NCBI RefSeq assembly: GCF_020283565.1
Contig: NC_060059.1
Coordinates: 41,160,338 to 41,224,337, forward strand
Length of the DNA: 64,000 nucleotides
From: Trifolium pratense
Lineage: Eukaryota > Streptophyta > Magnoliopsida > Fabales > Fabaceae
Reading direction: 5' to 3'
Part shown: one piece after another, positions 43,091 through 54,731 of the stretch
How the letters are laid out: every line of letters starts with the position of its first letter
Numbering within the stretch: position 1 is the first letter of the stretch
Notes under the pieces: generated by a model
Told to the model about the DNA's origin: nothing
Seen by the model: the letters and a program-made list of their open reading frames with translations, nothing else
Database searches by the model: none
Translations under genes and position numbers: made by a program

Positions 43091-43390
43091 TTTTAAATCA
43101 AGAAAATCAACTTGATATATTTGACTACTATTTAGAATATATATTTTTAAAATAAAAATATATCCCAATTAGTAGTAAAACGTATTAAATTCATTTTTCT
43201 AAACGTAGTAAAATGAATCAAATTGATTTTCTTCATTTATTAAATTGTAATTTAGAAAAATCAATTTAATACATTTTGCTACTAATTAGGATATATTTTT
43301 ATTTAGAAAATATATACTCTAAATAGTAGTCAAATATATCAAGTTGATAAAAATCAACTTGATTCATTTTAGTACTAATTAGGATATATA
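43049..43390. repeat. (AT)n tract plus foldback in the carboxypeptidase promoter
   Basis: (AT)n at 43049-43088, then an inverted repeat. The left arm from about 43107 (ATCAACTTGATATATTTGACTACTATTTAGAATATAT, on to CAATTAGTAG) returns as the complement at about 43283-43350 (CTACTAATTAGGATATATTT...AATAGTAGTCAAATATATCAAG). Shorter palindromes such as AATCAACTTGATT follow. The foldback begins about 160 nt upstream of the start codon. Confidence 0.7.
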
Positions 43391-43399
43391 TCCATGCAC

Positions 43400-46300
43400 T
43401 TCAATAGGAAAACGTTGCCATAATGTAATTGTAAGAATGAATGTAGACCGGATGTTAATTGTTATGCGGACTTCACAATAAAGATGGGAATGTCTTCAAA
43501 AAAATAAAAATAAAGATGGTAATGAAAAAAGCCATTAGAATTTTGCCATGCATATTATCAATTGAAATTATCAATTCAAATTTCTAATAATTGGAGGATG
43601 AAATTATTTTTTGTTGTTTGGTAGTATCTAGACTAGAAAGTCCACCTCTATAGACTATAAGGTGAATAAATGAAATGTTTGGAATTCAAACTTTAGCTTA
43701 TAGATATAAAGTGTGATGTTCTTACTAACTGAGTTAAGTTCACGGAAACGGAGAATGAAATTATAATGCACAATAAAATTAATGTTGGATTATCTCCGTG
43801 AATTTAATTCATTTGTTATAGAATGACGCTTTACATTGGTTGCAGCCTTAAAAATTTGGTGTAATCTTATTTGAAATATGGAGGTAGGCATTTTTTTTAA
43901 CCGCAAATATAGATAAAAGATAAAATTAATATTGGAAAATAACTTTTTACATTTTTAAGATATTAAATGTACAAATTTTAAAATAAAATTTTCATATTAA
44001 TATGCTTAATTAGTGCTCGGAGATACTGTTTAGTATTTTCTCATATATATAACAAATGATATAATGATTTAATTATTTCGTTATTATTTATTTTTCTTTT
44101 GACAAAAACATTTTTATTTATTTTAAAAGTTGTTACCTTTTTATTTTTAATTAAAAAAAGGCTGTAACCTTCTATAAGAAATGATGTCACATCTATTATC
44201 TTGTCAAAATAAAAAGTTTCTATTATTAAAAAAAAAAAAGATAAGACGTCATGTCATGCCTAATTTTTTTTTTTTTTTGCACAATTAAGTCTGTTTTTTC
44301 AGCATTTTAATTTCTTCTATAAATAAGATTTTTTTTGTCGAATAGTTGAATTGTTAGAATTTTATTCTTTTTCTTTTTGTTGATAAAATAGAATTTTTTT
44401 TCTTTAAAGTAAATAAATGGGGACAAAGAAAATTTTAAGTACTGATGTGAAACAAACTTATACCATAATTTATACCATAAATTTTGCATTAGACTTTAAA
44501 TAAATAAAATGAATGTTACGTCAGGAGTGGTGTTAACATTTCTTATTCATCTTTTCTTTTGCTTTATAAACGTGGACACTCTTTGTATACTTCCTATCAT
44601 ATATAAATCACTAGCTTTGAATTTAAATTTTCATAAGCTAATAGTCAGCAAATGTTAATGAAATGAAAGACTAGAAATAATGAAAGAAAAACGGATAATA
44701 AATTGTACGGCTAATTGTCGCTTAAATGTAGCTCAAATGGTAGTTACCAGAGCGGAGTTCGAACCTCAGATTCGACATTTCTCCATATATTTGTGAGAGT
44801 CTAGCCACTAGTCCCTGCATTAAATTGTACTGCTAACTTTTTTAAAATGATAAAACTAATTTTCTTAAAAAAAATAAATAGACCTATAAAACACTAACAA
44901 TCTAACATTGACATGCATGACATTATCTTAATTATGAAAATAAGGAGAATTATTAACCTCTACTTCAATAAGACACCGTATGTATAATGAATGAAAAAAT
45001 GAAATGATGCTTATGCAAGTTATGCTTCGATGACGTGTTGATTCATGAGGTGATCGAAGTCTTTGTATTTTGAGTGTTTCATGCTTACAGGCTACAGATT
45101 TGTAATTTGCGAAGAAAGATTAATCATTAATTATCAATTAAGCCGTGTCAATCTGGATTAAGAAAAGCCATCGTCCAAACACGACTTGCCGTTTAAGAAG
45201 AATTAAGCTTTCTATGGTTAGAATATGTTCTAACATCTTGTCATAGTTTTGGGCCCAATTAAGTATTGTAGACTTGTTGTTGGGCTTCAGCCTATTAGAA
45301 TTTCTAGAGATTTCAACTTGGTATCCCACAGCTAATTAAACCATATACCCCCAACATTTCTTTTTCTTTTTTGAACGAGCAAAATGAACCATATATGAAA
45401 TATCACATCCAACCTCAAAGTGTTAAAGAACGACTAAGAGTGTGTTTGGATGGACAAATTAAACAATTTAGAGGATTTAGAATTATAAGCAATTCAAATG
45501 ATTCTATTTGAATTACCTTCATTCCTAAATGTGTGTTTGGATAGAGTGATAATTTTTTTTTTATTGTGAACAACTTTTAGCCAATTTTATAATTTTGAAA
45601 AATATGGACAAATTTACAATTTTAAAAAATTTAAATGACAAATTTGAAAATTTTTAAGGGCCAATTTGCAATTTTTATGAAGTTTAAAGGGGTCAATTTA
45701 AAAATGTTGAAACATATGGAAGGAAGAATTTCAACTTAGTAGTTTTTAAAAGTCATTTGAAATTTCTTAAATTTTTTTTTTTTTTTTGTTGGTAGGGGAA
45801 AGACCCACCGATAATTCATAGTTCTACCGCGAGGTAAGTAAAATATGACAAAAAATTGTTCCTACAAAGAATCGAAATTGGGTTTCCCCGAACAATTCGT
45901 TATAGGGAAAATTCATTAACCATTTGATCTCAATGTCTTTGTTAAATTCCTTAAATTTAGCTTGGGCGAAATATTTCATAAATTCCTATCATTTTAAAAT
46001 TTTTACAAATTAAGCATCAAAACAAGAGAATTTAGATAGAAAAATTTGAATTTCCTCAAAAAATTACTTAAGATTAAAACATTCCCCTATCCAAAAGCAA
46101 ATTCAAGATTAACACAAGTTAGCTGGAAAAAAAAAAAACAGAACAGGAAATATATTTAGTTACAAGCTTATTTCTTAAAATTGAATTAAATTCAATATTT
46201 CAATATAAAAACTTTATACACATGATTTTTTTTTTCCTGACAATTAAGATTGTATTAAAAAGGTATATCACAAAAGGAAAGACCACTTACATTGGAGCTG

Positions 46301-46777
46301 AGTAGAGCAGTACTAGTACTTCTTTGGCCATGATATATCACTATTATATTTTAATATTTTGTTAACAAATTCACGAGCTCTATGAAATTTGTACCGAAGA
46401 ATGAGGACCCCATTTTATTTTTCCTTCCTCAGCATAAGATCATTGGCAAGGTTCAATTCAAGGATAATAATTAAAAGCCATATACATGCTGACAAGTAAG
46501 TAAGGCCAGAAGTTGTATTTTATGTGAATTGTCTCATTCAACAACGCATGCGCAGGTATATATTATGTACCATCACCATTTTTAATTTACTGTTATTAAT
46601 TAACCATATTGTATGATTCCTCTCTAGTTAGTTTAATTTAACAAAAATTGAACACTTCGATACATATATTATGGTTCAAACCATTACAACAATAATCTTG
46701 AACCGTACTACAGAAGACTATGGCCCCTCAAACCCTCCAGTCATACCCCCACAACAAGTGTCACAAGTGTCAAAATA

Positions 46778-46781
<4 letters not shown>
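43400..46781. other. AT-rich intergenic DNA
   Basis: No gene seen. Around 44715-44815 there is a tRNA-like repeat (box A TAGCTCAAATGGTAG, box B GAGTTCGAACCTC), probably a SINE fragment. At 45765-45930 a T run precedes a repeat (GTAGGGGAAAGACCC...TCGAAATTGGGTTTCCC) that is loosely repeated near 63770-63925. Confidence 0.6.
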
Positions 46782-46826
<45 letters not shown>

Positions 46827-47022
46827 GTTGAATAATGCTAGGAACACACTCTCTAACAAACACATTCCAACACACTCTCTTTTATTGGTTGAAATTCACA
46901 TGAGTCCCATAAAAAAATGTGGACCCATATAATTTTTATGGGACCCATATAAATTTTAACCAATAGAAAAGAGTGTGTTAGAGTGTGTTTGTTAAAGAGT
47001 GTGTTGCTAGCACTCCTCTATA
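46782..47022. mobile_element. (TA)n tract and a ~195-bp foldback MITE
   Basis: (TA)n at 46782-46823. Then AATGCTAGGAACACACTCTC and TAACAAACACATTCCAACAC, on to TTATTGGTTGAAATT, return as the complement of AATTTTAACCAATAGAAAAGAG, TGTGTTAGAGTGTGTTTG and AGTGTGTTGCTAGCACTCC. The arms are about 75 bp. Confidence 0.75.
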
Positions 47023-48640
47023 GGGGTTTTCTAACTTAGACCCTAGTTAGGTCTAAGTTAGCAAGGTGCACCTTTTCAATTGGACCAAAATACCCATTCT
47101 TTTTAATTAATTAACCAAAATACCCATTAATAGACGCGGATCCAGTGTCGCGCGCGTACTGAAGGACCATGGTTACAGACCGTTGATTTCCATCAGACAG
47201 CCAATATCTGATCTCATCAAGACTGTCTGATCAATCCGACAGCCCAGATCATCCTGATCCATCAGATTCCAGCGCGTGCGCCACACTGGATTACACCCTG
47301 GAGAGAGAAAAATTTGCTTTTTAAAAGTAGGACACGTGTCACACAATGGTTGGCTGGACGTGATTTTTGTTCATTTAATACTTTGAACTCAATTATTTCG
47401 TTGTAAATTAATTTTTTATTTTTTATTTTTATACCAAAATTCATAATTTTTTTTTTTCTACAAATAGAGACTTGGTTCGTTTGATTTGGACACCGAAAAA
47501 AAAATGTAATTTTTCACTACCTTAATCTCATTTTTTGTCTACTAAATACGTTACTTGTGTGTTGTAATTTAACACGCACCACTCAACCAACTCACTGAAA
47601 CCATTATACCAGGAAAATAGTAGATAATATTCTGGAACTTTTGGTATATTTTATGAAATTTTTGGAGACCTGAAACTATTTTTAGTTAATTAAATGAGAT
47701 AAAACGGTAATTAAAAACTAATGTTTGCTTCTGAAACCATTTTACTGGTAGAATGGTTGCACATAGTTGTATTCTGAAACCATTTTACTGGTAGAATGGT
47801 TTCAATGAGTAATTTATTAATTGTGTTTGCTTCTGAAACCATTTATCTGGTACAATGGTTTCAGAGAGTTGTAATCTGAAATCATTTTGCTGATAGAATG
47901 GTTTCAGTAAGTTGATTATTAGTTATTTGCTTCTGAAACCATTTAGCTTGTAGAATGGTTGCACATAGTTGTACTCTGAAACTATTTTACTGGTAGAATG
48001 GTTTCAGTGAGTAATTTATTAATTGTGTTTGCTTCTGAAACCATTTATCTGGTACAATGGTTTCAGAGAGTTGTAATCTGAAACCATTTTCCTGGTAGAA
48101 TGGTTTCAGTGAGTTGATGTAAGGTAGTGAAAAATGAGATTAAGGTAGTGAAAAATTGGGTTTTTTTTTCTGTGTCCAAATCAAACGAACCAAGTCTCTA
48201 TTTGTAGAGAAAAAAAAATTATGAATTTTGGTATAAAATAAAAAAATAAAAAATTAATTTACAACGAAATAATTGAGTTCAAAGTATTAAATGGAAAAAA
48301 ATCACGCCCAGCCAATCAGACAGCGACACGTGTCCTGCTTTTAAAAAGTAGATTCTTCTCTCTCCAGGGTGTAATCCAGTGTGGTGCACGCGCTGGAATC
48401 TGATGGATTCGGATGATCTGGGATGTCTGATTGATCAGACAGTCTTGATGAGATCAGATCTTGGCTGTCTGATGGAAATCAACGGCCTGTAACCATGGTC
48501 CTGCGGTACGCGCGCGACACTGGATCCGCATCCATTGATGGTAATTTGGTTAATTAATTAAAAAGAATGGGTATTTTGGTCCAACTGAAAAGGTGCACTT
48601 TGCTAATTTAGACCCAACTGGGTCTAAGTTAGCAGCCCCC
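47023..48640. mobile_element. 1.6-kb foldback element with ~510-bp terminal inverted repeats
   Basis: The left arm is about 47023-47535 and the right arm about 48120-48640. Matching blocks include CTAACTTAGACCC, AAAATACCCATTC, CCATGGTTACAG, GTCTGATCAATC-type segments, ACTGGATTACACCCTGGAGAG and CACTACCTTAATCTCATTTTT. No transposase is visible. The ends are GGGG/CCCC with no clear target duplication, so Mutator-type or Foldback is only a guess. The core holds an array of small hairpins. Confidence 0.8.
47724..48118. repeat. Array of eight AACCATT...AATGGTT hairpin units
   Basis: Each unit reads CTGAAACCATT, about 9-10 bases, then AATGGTTTC or AATGGTTGC, so each can fold on itself. Four units (47724-47915) are repeated in the same order as four more (about 47930-48118), a higher-order repeat of about 205 bp. 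Confidence 0.85.
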
Positions 48641-49182
48641 ATATATATATATCAAGATGTCTATTTCTATTAATTTTAGACTTGTAAACTCGTTTATTGT
48701 GGTTAACTACACATATTATTAGTGTAGTTAATTGATTATAAAATATACTAACCTATTCAATTAAAATTATTTTTCTTGGAGTAGCCTCTTATGTTCCTAT
48801 ATATGAGCCATACTCAAAGAAGTTTCATATATTGATCGGTAAAAGTGAGTAAAGTAAAAAAAAATTCATGCAATGAAAATAATGAGGTATATAGGAATCC
48901 TAATCCGTGTAAGGTTGTGACAAGGGAACATAACATTCACACGTACAAGCAAGCTTATATTGCACAAATGTACCCCAAACTCAAAAATAATACCAAAAAA
49001 ATGGACCATAGTTTCTTTCTAACTAAGGTGGTGCTGCTTTTCACCTTTTATCAGTGATCACAGAAAAGTGATCATGTTTCGCATTCCTCATGTTGTATAT
49101 AGGACATGCATGTAGTACATAACTTGTCAGCTTCTAAACATATTATAGAGTACAAACACCTGGATCAGGGACGGATCTGGAC

Positions 49183-49501
49183 CAGGGACGGATCCAGGAA
49201 TTTATAAAATGGGGATCGAAATAACTAAATAATAAATATTAAATAAATAATAATTATAATAGTATTTAAATATACTCAATAAAAAATAAAAAATACATCA
49301 CATTGTTTAAATATACTCAGTAAATTGTTACAATTACTATGTTGTGGGTATATGTTTTGCACCAAATGATAGTTACTAATCTTTAAACACATCTCTCAAA
49401 TATCAATTTATGCGTACATATATATCAAAAATAAGTATATGAAAAAAAAATACGACAAGAGGGGGGCCTCAGCCCCTACTTACCCCTTATGTCCGTCCCT
49501 G
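49183..49501. mobile_element. hAT-like MITE
   Basis: Ends CAGGGACGGATCCAGG and TTATGTCCGTCCCTG are inverted repeats of the CAGGGACGGA type. Flanks ATCTGGAC and ACTTGGAC match at six of eight bases, as in an old 8-bp duplication. A partial extra end lies at 49166-49182. Confidence 0.65.
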
Positions 49502-50302
49502 ACTTGGACCCCGATGGATCTCCACCTATTTCATCGCATCACCACTACGTAAACATGAGTACCTAAATTGAAGTAACAATTTTCTTTTTTAGTTTTGAAT
49601 TTTGCTCCATTTATATATATACTTGCTCTATTTATTCTGAGGTATATTTTTATTGTGATTCTAAGAAACGCACCACAAATCTGAATATTTACACTTTATA
49701 CTTTATCCTAGGATCGTATGGTGTATAACTAAATAAACCACAAATAATTAAACATGTTAATATTATTTTTATCATCATTAACATAATTTTTAACTTTTCT
49801 TTATTAGTCATGTCCCTTTCGTTTTCCTTTTGCTTTTACTTCTTTTATCTAGCTTTTTATAGTGCTTTCACATTATTTTCACATCCTAAAAACAAAAGGC
49901 GATTTGATCTCAATAAGTTTAAAATTGAGTTTTTTTAGGCTAGATAGTGCTTATGATGGATCACATTTATAAGAGATTCATCGTAGATTAATGTTTAAAA
50001 TTATAAAAAATTGTAACAATTGTCTATAATATAAATTACTTAAAGTAATAATTAGAGCTCTTTAAATCTTTGCGACTATATAAAAGATATAATTCACGTT
50101 AATTTCATACGAGTTATATCCTAATTTTTGTTGTTTTAATCAAACAAATATCAATTAAATCATTATTTAAATTGTAAAAATAAAAATAACCATTAATTTA
50201 TATTTCAAAACAACAATATATGTCATCGTTAAAATTTTAAAAAATAATAATCAACTGTGAATCACTTGTTGATATTATTTATATTTGAATTTTCCTGATT
50301 CC

Positions 50303-50311
<9 letters not shown>

Positions 50312-50374
<63 letters not shown>
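50312..50374. repeat. (TA)n microsatellite
   Basis: About 31 TA units, preceded by a short CA run. The surrounding 49502-50644 is AT-rich with no gene seen. Confidence 0.95.
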
Positions 50375-50378
<4 letters not shown>

Positions 50379-50653
50379 GAAGTAAAGCACTACATTTGAT
50401 AGGATCCACTTAATGTTGGACCTACAATCTTCTTATGTCTATTCATCTCTAAATTGAATCCTCAATTATTTTGAGAGACAAAGAGGATCCCATGTTCAAT
50501 CTAATGCTATATACAATATCCAGACTCAACACTCTCGTGACATTTACATAAACATAGTTTTTCTCTATATGAGATAACCATATATAGAATCTTTAAAATT
50601 GTAATACTGAAATAAAAAATAAATAAAGACTAAATTGATTATCATTTTTTAAT

Positions 50654-51817
50654 GGGTAAATAGGGTTTTACCCCCTACAAAATAAGTCAATTTTGCATTA
50701 CCCCCTGCAAAAAAAAAAACTTGGGATTACCCCCCTGCAATATGAAGATTCTCTCTTTTTACCCCCTGCTTGACAACTTGGCATATAATCTTTATTTTTT
50801 ATGAGGTGGCATGCATATGTGGCATTTATTTATTTTTTATTTTTTTAAATTTGCACATGTCATTTTTATTATTAAATAAACTAAAAATTAAAAAAATAAT
50901 AATAAATTCTTTTCTAATTTCCCCTTCATCCCTACCACGATAACTTTCATCATTCAACAAGAACAACAACATCAACACCACCAAGAATAACAACAACATC
51001 AACAAAATCATCAACACCACCAAGAACAACAATCCAAAAAGAACCCAATTTTTTTTCTTCCAAAAATCAATCTCGGTAAACCCAGAAACATAATCATAAA
51101 TTTCTTTTGTTCTTCTATTCTTCATCCCTTTGCAACAACCCAATTTCTTCCTAACCCAAAAACATAATTCTTCTTCCCAATTCTTCATCCCATCAATTCA
51201 ATCCCTAACCCATAAATTCAAAAACCCAGTTTCTGCCTTTATAGGAAATCCGGTTCCTAGTTCCTGCCTTTGTTCTTCATCAATCATTTGTTTCGACGAA
51301 TTCGGCGGAGTGATTCGGCGGATTTCTAGGTTTTATTTTAGATAAAAAGGATTCTGAGATTCTGATTTTGTGTTAGAGAAAAAATAATTTTGTGTTTTGA
51401 GAAGAAGAATGGGAAGGAGAAAGATTTGTGTTATGTTACGGGAAAAGATTGTGATTTTTTTTTTTTTTTTTGCGTTAGAAACAATGGATTAACATATCTT
51501 TTTGAATTAACATATTTTATTTTTAATAATTTTTTTTTGACACAATATTTTTTTAAAAACTAATTAAGTGGAATTTTTTAAATATTTGTCACCAATTTAT
51601 TTAATAATAAAAATGACATGTGGAAATTAAAAAAATAAAAATGAAATAAATGCCACATATGCATGCCACCTCATAAAAAATAAAGATTCTATGCCAAGTT
51701 GTCAAGCAGGGGGTAAAAAGAGAGAATCTTCATATTGCAGGGGATAATCCCAAGTTTTTTTTTTGCAGGGGTAATGCAAAATTGGCTTATTTTGCAGGGG
51801 TAAAACCCTATTTACCC
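50654..51817. mobile_element. MULE-type element (possible Pack-MULE) with 9-bp target duplication
   Basis: The terminal repeats run about 226 bp on each side, starting GGGTAAATAGGGTTTTACCCC. Strong shared blocks include GGGGGTAAAAAGAGAGAATC and CCTCATAAAAAATAAAGATT. A perfect 9-bp duplication TTTTTTAAT flanks it (50645-50653 and 51818-51826). The unique middle, about 50885-51590, resembles a plant 5' leader and first exon: CT/CAA-rich, then AATTCGGCGGAGTGATTCGG, but I cannot name a source gene. No transposase is seen. Confidence 0.8.
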
Positions 51818-51826
51818 TTTTTTAAT

Positions 51827-53506
51827 ACATTGGACAAAGTTATCATTTTAAAAATGGGTCATGCTAACCAGTGCCCCCATAGCACTAGTTAAGGATACCA
51901 AAAGAAGTAATTTTTGCATTGAAAAAAACATTTTTTATACTTATAAAAAGTAAATTACACAATTTCCAATACATTCATACCTTATTTAACTCCTTAACAA
52001 GTGCCCCAGGAACACTAGTTAGCATTTTCCTTTAAAAATTTGGTGGACTAAAAAGAAGAAAATAGTGATTGACTCAAACTTAAAAAGTTGTTCCATATCA
52101 ATAAATTAACACTGATAACTTAAAAATAATCTAAAAATAGAAAGATTCATGTCGGTTAATGATGACATAAACTTTGGATTGAAGTTAACTAGGCAAGACG
52201 TGTATTATTTTTCTTTGATTCTGCAGCAGCACTCATTAAGGACCATCTAGGTTTGGATATGGAGGCTCATCTATCTTTTCTCTCTAGTCATTTTCTCATT
52301 ACTAAACTAGCTACCTAATTTATTTATTTTTTAAATAGAAAAACGGTACACACACGTGGCAACTAAGAAATTTCAATTTTTTTTTTAAACTTGGTATCCG
52401 GCCTTAGGACCGACTAATCTAAGGGGACCAATCTCACCGCCCACTTACGGGAGGCTCATTTAAAGCCAGAATTTTTTTTTACTAAGAAATTTCAATTACA
52501 TCGACGCTTTAAATAAAAATATCCTAATGAAATACATGTATTAAGTAAAAATAAAATAAGAACGACACAAAAATCTTATAGGAATTAGCCAAAATTCAGA
52601 GACCCATAAATCTAATAACTTTATTTTAATTAAATTTGAGGTTGAATATTTTATAAATGATAGGACTTATAAATTTAATACTTTAAGATTTTGGATAAAA
52701 ATGTAATCTTCAGCTCACATGCGTAAATTGGTCTTAAACCCAATGTAGATGATTCTTCTGGCCAACCACTTCACCACCCAACAGTATTAGAGCCGATAAT
52801 TTGACAAAGAGTTCAATCGGCTCCTTGTATTAATTAAAAGTCTTTATGAGTTGGTCAGACGACATATTCCGTTGAATGCAGCGACAACAACGATGCAAGT
52901 GGATGGATTAAAAAAAACTCCCGCTTGAGAGGAGCATAATGAATTGAGTGACTCACATTTGAGGAGGAGATTGTTGTGACAAGTGTGAGATGAGTTAAGT
53001 TTCGCATTGCTGAAAAAGTTTTCGATAAAGATATAATGTCTGACTCACTTAATTATATGGTTATTCTTGATCCAATATAGATGATTCTCCAGCTCCTCTC
53101 ATGGTCCAACAAATATAATTGTTGGATCATGAGGGGGTCCGAGTATCATCACATATGTTTATGGGTCCTCTAACTTATAAACCATTCAACATTCACTTTT
53201 CGATCCAATGTGGGACTCAACCCACACTTGAAATACCAACAATCTCGTCCCTAAGTGTGAGTCCATCCATTGTATATGAGTATGCTCCCCTCGAACGAAA
53301 GCTTTTTCATCCACCCTGGACACGTTGCTTGAACACCCTAGTTAGAAAGACTTTCGATACAAGGAGCTGGATCAACAACCAGGCTCTGACCACCGTTGGG
53401 TATATGAGGGGTCCGAGGATCATCACATCGGGCCTGGAGCTACACAATTGAGTTGAACACCACATTTTTACCGAAAATCTTAAGACGTTAGATTTGTGGA
53501 TCCTCT
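51827..53506. other. Intergenic repeats, no gene seen
   Basis: At 52385-52480 lies a repeat shared with 37805-37900. At 52780-53450 there is degenerate retroelement-like sequence. One block, about 53170-53240 (AACTTATAAACCATTCAACA...CAATGTGGGACTCAACCCAC), is repeated at 53863-53930, on the far side of the TRIM. Confidence 0.55.
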
Positions 53507-53858
53507 TGTTAGAAGTCCCATATTGAATAGAGATATGACATAAATAACCTTTATAAGAGTAGTGCAAACCCCAACTCTCAAACTAGCTTTTGTGGTTGAG
53601 TTTAGACCTCCCAAATTCTAATATGGTATCAGAGTCTATCCTAGATCCGTTTGTTGTTTGTTGTGGAGACCTCTCATATTTGGACCACTCGTTGTTGTTG
53701 ATTTCATGTTCCATCTTGTTCAGTCCTGGACGTGAGGGGTGTGTTAGAAGTTCCACATTGGCCAGAGATATGACATAGATAGTCTTTATAAGAGTAGTGC
53801 AAACCTCAACTCTCAAGCTAACTTTTATGGTTGAGTATAGGCCTCCAAAATTCTAATA
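53507..53858 (+). mobile_element. 352-bp TRIM (miniature LTR retrotransposon)
   Basis: Two 117-bp terminal repeats (53507-53623 and 53742-53858), both starting TGTTAGAAGT and ending AATTCTAATA. The primer site TGGTATCAGAG, matching the initiator-tRNA type, starts directly after the left repeat at 53624. A purine-rich GTGAGGGGTG precedes the right repeat. The 5-bp duplication CCTCT flanks it at 53502-53506 and 53859-53863. There is no coding capacity. Confidence 0.92.
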
Positions 53859-54731
53859 CCTCTCACTTATAAATCATTCAACATCAATTTTTTTCATCCG
53901 ATGTGAGACTCAACTCACACTTAAAACACCATAAATAATTACCTTGAATTATATCATTTCCTTAAATTATTATCTATATCGATGTCACATAGAATAATAC
54001 AGTATATTTATGTCACATAGAATAATACAGTATATTTCTCTCAATCTCTCTTCATTCACCACTAAGCATTTGCAAGCTAGCTACCTACTATTTTATACTC
54101 TTCCTATCTTTCTGTCCCATACAGAGTCATACACACACACACTTCACCATATTTCAAATATTTATTATATTATATAGTATTGTTAATTTGATTTCTTAAA
54201 GCGGTGGAACTGGCAACAACTGTATCTCATCTCAACAAACACTCCCTTTCACCATAACACTACCACACCACTATCCATTATTCAATACAAATTCAACATT
54301 ATTTGACTATTATATACTATTCAAAGTTTTGATCTTTATGCTTCTTGGATCACTGTTCTGAATCTTTTAATGTCTTCATAATAATAAAAAGGTTGGATCT
54401 TTAATTGATTCAAACAACTTCATCAAAAGTTTCATTCAATTTTTGTATTTCTTCAAAGTTGATTCTGTTGTTCTTGTTCATGTCATGATTTGACCAAAAC
54501 TTGACAATTGGGTTTGTTTCAGTGATGATTTTCTGATTAAATATGAACTAGAAAAGCTTAATCTTCAATATAGAACATGAAAATCTGATTAAAGTTGCTA
54601 TAATTCAGAAGCTTAAAAAAGTGTGCATTCTTGTCCTTTATGTGTTTGAAAAATGGCTTCAATAGTAAACAAAGTTCATGATTTTTTGTATTGATGGATT
54701 TTAACTTGTTTAGTTTTGAATGAAAAGGTAG

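Noticed and set aside
47724..48118. A CRISPR-like array
   Set aside because: The repeats are imperfect self-complementary units in a plant foldback element, without unique spacers or cas genes.
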